A DNA stretch of 64,000 nucleotides from Alistipes sp. Its GTDB lineage: Bacteria; Bacteroidota; Bacteroidia; Bacteroidales; Rikenellaceae. How positions within the stretch are numbered: position 1 is the first letter of the stretch; the number at the start of each line of letters is the position of its first letter. The notes beneath the pieces are model-generated. The model ran no database searches, was not told the DNA's origin, and saw nothing but the letters and a program-made list of their open reading frames with translations. Of this stretch, positions 1-7,440 are shown piece by piece. The DNA lies in assembly GCA_017555805.1 (NCBI GenBank), contig JAFZFR010000039.1, forward strand, positions 1 to 64,000, read 5' to 3'. The position numbers were made by a program, and so were the translations under genes.

Positions 1-105
1 CCGACTTGCACAGCAAGGCGATGGGGATCCTCCCGAAAATTGTACCGCAATACATCTATTGAGTGGAGGATTACCTTCGCCACCCTTTGGGTGTCGGGTA
101 ATGAC
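1..105. repeat. Family A inverted hairpin doublet (REPIN-like), copy A1, cut by window edge
   Basis: The left half (1-35) holds CCGAC, a TTGC/GCAA mini-hairpin and GGGGATCCTCC; the right half (65-105) is GGAGGATTACC...GGGTAATGAC. The halves are inverted relative to each other and separated by a short spacer that can itself pair (CAATA/TATTG). It is nearly the same as 10871-10982. The outer GTCAT of the left half lies outside the window. Confidence 0.8.
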
Positions 106-714
106 ATAACTATAATACTGCAACACTAATGTATATAATTCTGTTTTCTTTTATACTATATTATCTTCGTCGGTGAACCAATTTTTGAATTTTGAATTTT
201 GAATTCTTCTACTCTTACCTTCCCTCACTTGCAATAACTACACCATATATTATTACGCGCTTACGAAATTCCAATCCCCACCACTCGGCAGGGAGGCTCT
301 TTGATTGTGTGAATTTACTTTTTATATAGATTGAATATAATATTTTCTATATGTTTCTTATAAAACAATGTCCTGCGAGTGTTGTTTGTTTGGAAAATAA
401 TTTCTAATTTTGTTGTGCCGTGGGAGTTGTACCCTCGGCGAACATATAGAAAGTGTTTTCGCAGTCCTAATCTGAAAATGTGGAAGTTTTCTTGACAACA
501 GGGCGACGAACAGCACTCATTTCTTGTATTAGTATGGGAACATTGGCATATTCTGTGCCCGTGCCTCACGCTGTACAGGTGTGGGGCATTGTATCGTTTA
601 TTGTTGTCATAGGTCTTTCCACAACCTTCAGATTAATAAACGGAAATCATCTCCACACTTTCTTTTTTTACAACCCACCGCATAGGAGATGCTACGGTAA
701 AAAACTTATTTTAT
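106..714. other. Gene-poor AT-rich stretch
   Basis: About 600 bases without a convincing gene. An AT-rich TTTTGAATTTTGAATTTTG tract lies at 184-204. A plus-strand open frame at 480-803 would encode one hydrophobic segment, but it runs into the start of the next gene in another frame and has no recognisable family. The promoter of the WG-repeat gene must lie here; I see no clean TAnnTTTG box. Confidence 0.5.
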
Positions 715-1713
715 ATGAAAAAACTTTTATTCTCGGCGATGTTGGTTGCTACAGCCTTAACATTCGCATCTTGTGGTGGCAAAACTACAGGTCCTGCAAA
801 TGAAGTATTGTCTAAAAAAGCATTCTCTGCTGCGATTGCGAAGTATGCAGATGTTGGTGATTTCAATGATGGTGTTGCCATAGTAAAAGTTGAGGATGGT
901 TGGCGTAATAAGAGCGGCGTGATTAACAACAAAGGCGAGGAGATTGTTGCTTGTAATTACACTTGGATAAATCCAAGTTCTTGTGGAATGATGCTTTTTA
1001 GAGATGAAAATGGCTTAGGCTTTGTGAACACCAAAGGAGAGGTAATGGTAGCATCAGGAAAATATGACGATGCAGAGGACTTTTCTGATAATTTGGCGTG
1101 TGTGAAAAAGGACGGCAAGGCAGGTTATATTGATGTGAAGGGCTCTGAGGTAATTCCTTGTTCTTTTGAGAGGGCTTATCCTTTTGCAGAGGGTTTGGCT
1201 TTGGTGAGAAAAAACGATAAATATGGCTATATTAATACCAAGGCTGAATTTGTAGTTGCACCTGCTTACGATGATGGCTATCATTTTGCTTGCGGTGTTG
1301 CTATTGTCGAGAAAGGTAGCAAAGAGTATGTTATTGACAAAGAGGGTACTGTGGTATTCTCGCTTGATGGCAATAAAAGCGCGTTTTTGGAAGAGCAGTT
1401 TTCAGACAACCTAATCCCTGTTATTAAGGAGCAAGGTAGAAAGATGGTTGTAGGATATATGAATACAACTGGTGAAGAGATTATCCCATTTGAGTATCAG
1501 TATGGTTTGGGTTTTGAAGATGGCAATGCTGTTGTAATGAAAGACAACAAGGTATATAATATTAATACCAAAGGTGAAATTTTAGGTGAAGTATCTTCTT
1601 CTGAAATTCTTATAGATTTCCTTGATGACGCACAGTATTACATTGATTTGACATCTAAGGTTTTGATTGACTTGTTGGGAGAGGATGTTTACGAAGATGA
1701 GTGGGATGATTAA
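715..1713 (+). CDS. WG-repeat lipoprotein
   Basis: Predicted 332-residue envelope lipoprotein. The N-terminus is a Lys-Lys start, a hydrophobic run and a lipobox ending at Cys20 (FASC). The rest is a string of WG/KWG-type beta repeats, each reading roughly 'G-Y/F-I/V-N/D-x-K-G-E' followed by a region of acidic and aromatic residues (for example GFVNTKGE, GYIDVKG, GYINTKAE). WG repeats are usually binding or scaffold modules of unknown ligand. The gene is distinctly AT-richer, with different codon choices (GAT, AAT, TTG), than the phage genes beside it, which suggests separate ancestry. It is transcribed toward the convergent phage block. Function beyond surface or periplasmic binding is not known. 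Confidence 0.85.
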   Translation: MKKLLFSAMLVATALTFASCGGKTTGPANEVLSKKAFSAAIAKYADVGDFNDGVAIVKVEDGWRNKSGVINNKGEEIVACNYTWINPSSCGMMLFRDENGLGFVNTKGEVMVASGKYDDAEDFSDNLACVKKDGKAGYIDVKGSEVIPCSFERAYPFAEGLALVRKNDKYGYINTKAEFVVAPAYDDGYHFACGVAIVEKGSKEYVIDKEGTVVFSLDGNKSAFLEEQFSDNLIPVIKEQGRKMVVGYMNTTGEEIIPFEYQYGLGFEDGNAVVMKDNKVYNINTKGEILGEVSSSEILIDFLDDAQYYIDLTSKVLIDLLGEDVYEDEWDD

Positions 1714-1771
1714 TTTAATCTCATATTAAAAAGAAAGTGGCGCAATTTTAACTGCGCCACTTTCTTTTTTC

Positions 1772-2179
1772 TTAAGTCTCCCACCCCGTGAGGTCGAAGC
1801 CCTCTTCGACTTCGGTGCAGCGGGCGGGGGTGCCGTTTTCGATGCGCGACATCGCCATCACGATGGGCACCATCACCCGTCGCGAGCGGGTGTCGAGAGG
1901 CTCGTCGGGGGTCAGCCCAGTCCACTCCACGATGGAGGCGATGTACGCCTCGGTGTGGTTCTCGCTGGGCGGTGCGTAGCGCGAAATCATCCCTCGCAGG
2001 GTGTCAAGCCCGTAGCGCACGCGGTAGGTGTCGAGCAGGATGAACATCGCGCGGTAGCCCCACGCCATCGACTCAAACTGCTTGAAATCAGCGTCTTGCG
2101 ATGGTTGTACCTCGCCCCGATAGAATACCCTCGAGTGGCGTATGTTGCCTGGGTTACAGTTCCTTATTCCTCGGCTCAC
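1772..2179 (-). CDS. P5-like phage protein, probable muralytic or spike-associated
   Basis: A 135-residue protein beginning with the RGIRNCNPGNIR signature seen in Bacteroidota prophage proteins annotated as structural protein P5 (named after phage PRD1 P5), where it usually sits beside the holin. The signature also fits a small cell-wall-active enzyme with an early Asn-Pro-Gly-Asn loop; the catalytic role is inference. Its start overlaps the 3' end of the holin gene by 26 bases, so the two are probably translationally coupled. It is the last gene of the phage block in transcription order. The frame is intact. Confidence 0.75.
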   Translation of the reverse strand: MSRGIRNCNPGNIRHSRVFYRGEVQPSQDADFKQFESMAWGYRAMFILLDTYRVRYGLDTLRGMISRYAPPSENHTEAYIASIVEWTGLTPDEPLDTRSRRVMVPIVMAMSRIENGTPARCTEVEEGFDLTGWET

Positions 2180-2597
2180 GATACACCTCCTCTCTCAATT
2201 TCGCCCCCACCCAGCGCCGCAGATAGTCGAGCATCGGCGCATCGCTTATGCGGCAGGCATTTTCCAGAAATGACCACATCTCAACACCGCAGACAAACCC
2301 CGCAAAGAGTTTCGTGAGGTTCAGGTGCATAAAGTCAAGCATCTCGGTATCAATCAGATATGCCATACACAGGGCAATAATCGTAAGCCCCAGTTTCTGC
2401 GCCGTGTGCCACGCCTGGGCGCTGGTGAACCACCACTCGCGACCCTCCCTCCGCGCCTCGGCACGCGAGGCGAGTACGCCCGTCAGAAAGTCGAACGAGA
2501 TGAAGCCCACCACGCACCACACCAGCGGCACTACGGGCGAGAACAAGGCCGCCAGCGCCGCCACACATCCGTTAAAATATCTGCACAAAGCCTCCAT
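2154..2597 (-). CDS. Phage holin family protein
   Basis: A 147-residue membrane protein with two or three hydrophobic segments (roughly residues 10-45, 70-90 and 95-110). Between the first and second lies a polar loop with the FDFLTGVLASR motif, typical of the Bacteroidota and Firmicutes phage holin/toxin-secretion family. Holins open the inner membrane so that the lytic enzyme reaches the wall; the partner is likely the overlapping P5-like gene. It overlaps the upstream connector-like gene by 26 bases. Intact frame. Confidence 0.8.
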   Translation of the reverse strand: MEALCRYFNGCVAALAALFSPVVPLVWCVVGFISFDFLTGVLASRAEARREGREWWFTSAQAWHTAQKLGLTIIALCMAYLIDTEMLDFMHLNLTKLFAGFVCGVEMWSFLENACRISDAPMLDYLRRWVGAKLREEVYREPRNKEL

Positions 2598-3060
2598 CGC
2601 AACTCACTCTGTTTAAGATGTTTGAGCGGCTATCGTACTCCTTGTGCTCGCTCTTGTGTGCCTCGAGATATGCCGACAACTGCTTCAGCGCGGCTCGCGC
2701 ACGCTCCTTTACTGCTCGCTGCACCTCCGCTCGCAGAGCCTCGTCGGCGGCACGCTGGGTCGAGGTGCTCACAACGGACAATCCCAACTGACCCGTCGCG
2801 CCGTTCAGTCGCGGCTGCACCAACAATCGCGTGTAGAGGGCTATGGCTGGGGCGAGGTAGTCATTTTTGAGTGCGGGGTACTTTCCCGCCGCCACCGCCT
2901 GCAACAGAGGCTCGCCCACTACGGGTGTCACCCATCGTGCCGTTGCCACCGCGATGTCAGCCTCGGCAATGGTGTCGGGCGCGATGTAGGCGCCGTCGGA
3001 GAAGGCAATCTGCACCACCTCCGACGATGATAAAATGTTATCTCTCATAGCGTTATCCAA
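2572..3060 (-). CDS. Probable phage head-tail connector-like protein
   Basis: A 162-residue soluble protein rich in short helices, resembling the small proteins (DUF6712 type) encoded next to portal genes in Bacteroidota prophages. The N-terminus (residues 1-45) has the 'ILSSSEVVQIAFSD' style start and a run of Ala/Ile helices, followed by a basic Ala-rich helix at about 95-140. Connector or adaptor function is inferred from position directly after the portal gene, which it overlaps by 8 bases. No catalytic motif is visible. Confidence 0.55.
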   Translation of the reverse strand: MDNAMRDNILSSSEVVQIAFSDGAYIAPDTIAEADIAVATARWVTPVVGEPLLQAVAAGKYPALKNDYLAPAIALYTRLLVQPRLNGATGQLGLSVVSTSTQRAADEALRAEVQRAVKERARAALKQLSAYLEAHKSEHKEYDSRSNILNRVSCDGGFVQIF

Positions 3061-4276
3061 TTTTCGTTACATTATACTTCGTAATCTGCGACAGGAACGC
3101 CTGCTGTTCGGGGTCGTCGGGGTCGTACTCCAGACCATCCGCCTTGCGCGCCTCCCACACCTTCATATATATAGGCTTCGAGCGTGTCGGCGGGCAGTTC
3201 ACGATGGCGAGCGACGAGGTGTCGATGCCCACCACCTCACGCATAATGCGCTTTATTGGGGCGAGCAGCACCTCCTGCTCGGCGAGGATTACGGTGTTCA
3301 GTGCCACCTCATACTCGTGCAGGATGCGCTCGGCGCTGAAGCCCGACGAGTAGTCCAGACCGCTCAACGAGCGGAACCACGAGTGGGCAATCACGATGTC
3401 GCTCGTCGCCTGGTCGTGCAGGTCGCTCCAGTCGCCGTCGTTGTTCGAGCCGATGGGTATGAAGCGCGAGTTATCGTGCTCGCTGCCCTCCTTGATGACG
3501 AACATCACCTGCCCTGGCTGACCCGCGAACTTGCGCTGTGCGGTATCGACGATGCGCTCTGCCTCCTCCTCGCTGCCAACGGCGGCGTCGAGCATCATCA
3601 CGCCCGAGAGTTGGAATGAGTTTTCCAGTCGCGAGATGTTCCAACAATCTGTCTTATAGGCGATTGCCGACACACCCATACCCGCGATGTACTTCGGTAC
3701 GCCATAGTGCGAAAACATCGGCTCATACTCCTTGTAGTGCACCACAGCACGCAACGAGCCATCCTCCTGCTTCTCAAACGAGGGGTACAACGGCAGCGTT
3801 CTTGCCTCGGCGGGGCGGTACTGGGTCCAGTCGTGGTGGAGGATGATGTGCTTGCCATCACGCGCCAGACGGCAGCGCGACGCATCCTGATGGTAGAGCG
3901 AGAGGAACGAGCGCTCCTCGTCGGTCACAATCTCCAGAAAGGCATTTCCCATCAGCGCCTTGTCGAAGGCCAGCCTTGCCACCACCTCACGCAGCGACTC
4001 GCTCTCGCCATTGGCTCGCTCCACAAGACTCTTCAGCAGGGGCTGCTGGTCATCGTAGGAGAAGCCCTTGCCGGTGATGTAGTCCGCCTTGTCGTTGATG
4101 ATACGGCGGTGGGTAGTCGAGCGGCGCGACATCAGCGAGAGCGCATAGGGCATCATATTATCGTCGCCCCAGCGCCAGAACTTCTCGTCGCTGACCACCT
4201 TCGGCGAGATGGCAAACAGCGGCTCGGGCGTCTTGTTACCCACCGCGACAAGGCTCTTGGTTAGTGTTTTTTCCAT
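3053..4276 (-). CDS. Phage portal protein
   Basis: Portal-family protein of about 407 residues counted from the MEKTL start. An open frame continues upstream to 4330, but that stretch lies in repeat-like AT-rich DNA, so the internal ATG is preferred. Portal features are the central helical region after residue 300 and a C-terminal segment with KVWEARKADGLEYDPDDPEQ. Portals form the dodecameric ring through which DNA enters and leaves the capsid. It is followed, with overlap, by the connector-like gene and preceded by a 148-residue unknown gene beyond a family C repeat. No terminase gene, the normal neighbour of a portal gene, is in the window. Intact frame. Confidence 0.75.
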   Translation of the reverse strand: MEKTLTKSLVAVGNKTPEPLFAISPKVVSDEKFWRWGDDNMMPYALSLMSRRSTTHRRIINDKADYITGKGFSYDDQQPLLKSLVERANGESESLREVVARLAFDKALMGNAFLEIVTDEERSFLSLYHQDASRCRLARDGKHIILHHDWTQYRPAEARTLPLYPSFEKQEDGSLRAVVHYKEYEPMFSHYGVPKYIAGMGVSAIAYKTDCWNISRLENSFQLSGVMMLDAAVGSEEEAERIVDTAQRKFAGQPGQVMFVIKEGSEHDNSRFIPIGSNNDGDWSDLHDQATSDIVIAHSWFRSLSGLDYSSGFSAERILHEYEVALNTVILAEQEVLLAPIKRIMREVVGIDTSSLAIVNCPPTRSKPIYMKVWEARKADGLEYDPDDPEQQAFLSQITKYNVTKIG

Positions 4277-4325
4277 TACATTTTTTCTTGTTTTTAGAGA
4301 AATTATCAGATAAAGAAAAAAAACC

Positions 4326-4404
4326 GTCATTCCCCATTTTCACATCTCGTAACATTTGTAAAGGAGATTAGGGTTTAAGTGAAAATGATGGGAATCTACA
4401 TTTG
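4326..4404 (+). repeat. Family C palindrome with promoter-like end, copy C1, facing against neighbours
   Basis: Starts GTCATTCC, contains the inverted pair CATTTTCAC/GTGAAAATG, and ends GGAATCTACATTTG, where TACATTTG fits the TAnnTTTG box. It points along the plus strand although the phage genes on both sides read minus, so here it cannot be the promoter of a neighbouring gene. Confidence 0.75.
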
Positions 4405-4475
4405 TGAATATTGCTTTTGCAAAATAGAATGGCAATAATGATTTTATTTTCTATAACTATATAATTTCCAATAAA

Positions 4476-4922
4476 TTAAACAATCGCCGACCGCGTATCC
4501 TTCGACACCAGGGTCAGCCTTACCTGCGGCGAAGAGTTGGGGCGTGTGCCCGAGCGGAAGTCGAGACTCTCCAGTCGCAACGCCTGCTCCAGGGCGAAGC
4601 GCTCGCTCCAGCCCACCACAATATGCTCGTCGGTGGCGAGCCGCACCTCGGCAACCACCCCCTCGGCGGCACAGCGGGCGAGGAAATCATCCCCAAACCA
4701 CGCCGCCGCACGATGGTGGTCAGAGCAGAGGGTGAGCGTGTGTTGCACGCTCACCAGTCCCTCCACCGAGCAAATCTTCTCCTCATAGAGCGAGCCATCG
4801 TCCTCCAACTCAACCTCCACCGCCTCGCCCTGCAAGACCTCCTCCAGCGAGGTCGCCGTGCCGAGCGTGTAGAGTCGTGCCGCGAGGACACCGCCTATGG
4901 GCTTGTATCTCTTCTCGGTCAT
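4476..4922 (-). CDS. Phage-block protein of unknown function
   Basis: A 148-residue soluble protein with no family I recognise. The second half contains repeated beta-strand patterns (VVGWSERFALEQALRLESLDF, VRLTLVSKD). It lies 21 bases downstream of the capsid gene in the same direction and before the portal gene. Position suggests a head or neck component, but nothing in the sequence proves this. Intact frame with host-like codon use. Confidence 0.6.
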   Translation of the reverse strand: MTEKRYKPIGGVLAARLYTLGTATSLEEVLQGEAVEVELEDDGSLYEEKICSVEGLVSVQHTLTLCSDHHRAAAWFGDDFLARCAAEGVVAEVRLATDEHIVVGWSERFALEQALRLESLDFRSGTRPNSSPQVRLTLVSKDTRSAIV

Positions 4923-4943
4923 AATCTGCTCATTTTATGAGGT

Positions 4944-5942
4944 TTAGACTGTCGCCGCGTTGATGCCCGCGCAGACCAACTCCTCGTCCAGAATCTCGCA
5001 ACCGATAGCGAACACTGCTCGCTGGCGGTTCTCCATCTCGTCGGGGTTGTACCACATACGCACCTCCGAGCCTGGGCTGTCGGCAGTGTTCACCGCCATC
5101 ACGAGGTTGCGGCGGTCGGTGAAGATGATGAAGTCCTGCGAGAGGTTAGAATCGCCGATGGCTGGGTCGAGGTTAATCTCGATGAGCGGGAAGCCGCGGA
5201 ACATCAACTGCTTACGGCCATACTGGTTGTCGTTGTAGGTTGCAGTGCCGTAGTTGTTGTCCAGGTGCGCCTCATAGAGGTGGTAGATGCTTGGCGAGAC
5301 GAAGAATGCCACCTGACCCTCGTCAAACAAGCCCTTGAGGCGTGGGCTGGCGTTGCGGATGAGGTTATCCATCACTGTCGCCACCGAGTAGTCGCCAAGT
5401 TCGGTCTCAAGGTCAGAAATCGAGTAGTGGAGCTGGTCGGCCTTCACGCGCTCGTTGATGATCTTGAGCAAGCCGTCGAAACTCTTGTAGCCAGTGTGAT
5501 ACTTGCCGCTGGTGTCACCCAACCAGAGGTTCATACGGATGCTGTCGGCGATGGCGCGGCGGAACAACTCGGTCTCGGCACGCTCCAACTCTGTGCCCGA
5601 GAGGTCCTCCATATTGACCTCTGGCGAGGCTGTAATCAACTCGAAGATAGTCGAGAAGTAGTCGCTTGCCGAGAAGGCATTTTCCGCCTTCACGCGGGTC
5701 ATCGGGATGGTCTTCTGGTAGTGGGTGGTCTTGACGCCGCCGCTCCACGATGGGTTCTCATCAAACGACGAGAGGACATTGCCCGTACGATCCCACATCT
5801 GCACCACCGTAGGCATAGGCATATTGTAGAGAATGCGGATGCCGAGCGACTCGGCTGATGGGCCCGAAAGCAATGGGCGGAAGAAGATTGTCTCAAGTTC
5901 GTGACCTGTGTAGTTCTTTGGGTTTACAATAATGTTAGACAT
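4944..5942 (-). CDS. Probable phage major capsid protein
   Basis: A 332-residue protein that fits a major capsid protein of an HK97-fold phage by size, by position between protease and portal genes, and by composition: a mixed alpha/beta protein with a long helix region (about 110-175) and a C-terminal domain containing 'FIIFTDRRNLVMAVNT' and an acidic MWYNPDEMENRQ segment. The N-terminus is not obviously a scaffold, and the neighbouring protease carries a scaffold-like tail. Assignment rests on synteny plus overall character; a fold comparison would decide. Intact frame. Confidence 0.6.
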   Translation of the reverse strand: MSNIIVNPKNYTGHELETIFFRPLLSGPSAESLGIRILYNMPMPTVVQMWDRTGNVLSSFDENPSWSGGVKTTHYQKTIPMTRVKAENAFSASDYFSTIFELITASPEVNMEDLSGTELERAETELFRRAIADSIRMNLWLGDTSGKYHTGYKSFDGLLKIINERVKADQLHYSISDLETELGDYSVATVMDNLIRNASPRLKGLFDEGQVAFFVSPSIYHLYEAHLDNNYGTATYNDNQYGRKQLMFRGFPLIEINLDPAIGDSNLSQDFIIFTDRRNLVMAVNTADSPGSEVRMWYNPDEMENRQRAVFAIGCEILDEELVCAGINAATV

Positions 5943-6101
5943 AGTTTTTTAAGTGTTAAAGGGTTAAAAATTAAGTTGTTGCAGAGGTGTGTTTCGCCCA
6001 AGTTTGATTGCAAAGTCAAGTAATTTGTTACCTCGAAAGCACCCTCCGCGGGTTGTTTTTCTTGGGTTTTTGTTTGTGTTTTTCTTTGGTTTAATGCGAG
6101 T

Positions 6102-6172
6102 TTATCTTCGGTGGCAGAGGGCGGTAGCGAGTTTTACTCGCTATGCCACCGAAGATACGCCTCTAAAGAGGC
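6102..6172. repeat. Family B double hairpin, copy B1
   Basis: TTATCTTCGGTGGC pairs with GCCACCGAAGATA across an inner AGCGAG/CTCGCT hairpin. It is followed by a second small hairpin GCCTC-TAAA-GAGGC. Lies between the capsid and protease genes. The stretch to 6215 adds an AT-rich TTTTGAATTTTGAATTT tract. Confidence 0.85.
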
Positions 6173-6219
6173 GAGTTTTGTCGCAAAAAAGTAAATTTTG
6201 AATTTTGAATTTCCAGAGG

Positions 6220-7419
6220 TTATCGACTAAACGCCTTCACATCGTCGCTATACGCACGCTCGTTGGTACGCATATTTGGTGCGGTGTGCGAGGGGTCCTC
6301 TACGGGCTTTGTGGTTGTGGCGGAGTATCGGCGCTGACCCTCATCAAACGCCACCTTCGAGCGGCGAGCCGCCTGCACCTGCGCCAGCGGAGATGCCATT
6401 GCGTGTACCTGCGAAGCCGTAGCCGATGGCTGCTCCTCCGTAGCGGTAGCCGTATCAGCACTCGAAGAAGCCTCCTCCGAAACAGAAGAAGTCTCCTCCT
6501 CCAAGGCGCTCTCCTCTCGCTCGGCACGCTTCTCCTCGCGTCGCTCACGCAGTCGCTCCATCCACTGCTCCCAGCGGTAGGCGAAGCGCTCAAAGATGTA
6601 GCGCAGTAACTCGCCCGCCGCCACATTCAGCGCCTTCTTGACCTCTTGAGGGAGTGGTGGCGCAGCCGCCGCAGGCTCTGCCGCCAACGGGTCAGCCTCC
6701 AAAGGAGCATCCTCCTCCGTAGCCTCACCCGAAGCGCCCGCAGCCGCAACCTCACCCGCAGCAGCCATCGCCACTGGAAGCACCTCCTTAAACTTCTCCT
6801 CCTCGTGAGCATCCTCTGCCGCCTCGACCCCCACTGCCGCGGCGCTATCGAAGATGCGGTCGGCAAGCCCCAGCGAAACGGTCTCCTCGGCTGTGAGCCA
6901 GCGACCCTCGCCGTTGTTCTCCGCCATCAGGTCGGCATACGCCTCGGCACTCTCGCCCCCGTGCAGGGCATAGAGTTGCGCCAGTCGCTCATCGGTCTTG
7001 TGGAGCAGGTCGGCACGCGCCTCCAGCGAGAGCGCATTACCCTCGATGGCGCACATCGAGCGGTGTATCAGGTACATAGCGTTGCTCGAAATCTCTCTCG
7101 CACCCTTGTCGGCAGCCTGCGCGATGATGGTCGCCGCCGATGCTGTGTAGCCGTAGCAGCGCGTTGTGATGTGGGCGTCGAGCGCTCGCAGAGCATCGTA
7201 AATCAGCAGCGCATCGTTCACATCGCCACCCGTCGAGCGGATGTTCACCACCACCCTCTGCGCCGCTACCTCGGCTATGCGCTCCACCTCGCGACGGAAC
7301 GCCTCGTAGGTGGCAATGCCCGAAGATGCCGAGCCCTCGCCTCGCTCGATGCCGATTGTGCCCTCGATGTCGATGAAGCAGGTCTGCGATGAGTTGTTAA
7401 TTGTGATTTTTGTTTGCAT
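6220..7419 (-). CDS. ClpP-like prohead protease with scaffold-like C-terminal tail
   Basis: A 399-residue protein. Residues 1-190 are a ClpP-fold serine protease: substrate-strand motif NIRSTGGDVNDA (about 60-71), nucleophile Ser in YTASAATI, His in MYLIHRS, and a C-terminal LTAEE...LGLADRIF segment. The third catalytic residue, Asp in ClpP, is not obvious; the matching stretch reads AENNGEGRW. Residues 200-399 form an Ala/Glu-rich low-complexity region, then a basic-acidic helix (RWEQWMERLRERREEKRAER) and a Ser/Thr-rich end, as in protease-scaffold fusions of tailed phages. Such enzymes mature the prohead. It lies upstream of the capsid gene, which fits. The scaffold role is inference. Confidence 0.75.
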   Translation of the reverse strand: MQTKITINNSSQTCFIDIEGTIGIERGEGSASSGIATYEAFRREVERIAEVAAQRVVVNIRSTGGDVNDALLIYDALRALDAHITTRCYGYTASAATIIAQAADKGAREISSNAMYLIHRSMCAIEGNALSLEARADLLHKTDERLAQLYALHGGESAEAYADLMAENNGEGRWLTAEETVSLGLADRIFDSAAAVGVEAAEDAHEEEKFKEVLPVAMAAAGEVAAAGASGEATEEDAPLEADPLAAEPAAAAPPLPQEVKKALNVAAGELLRYIFERFAYRWEQWMERLRERREEKRAEREESALEEETSSVSEEASSSADTATATEEQPSATASQVHAMASPLAQVQAARRSKVAFDEGQRRYSATTTKPVEDPSHTAPNMRTNERAYSDDVKAFSR

Positions 7420-7440
7420 AAATTGTTGTTGGTTAATAGG

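Noticed and set aside
480..803. 107-residue open frame with one hydrophobic segment
   Set aside because: It runs past the start of the WG-repeat gene in another frame, has no recognisable family, and its second half is low-quality sequence.
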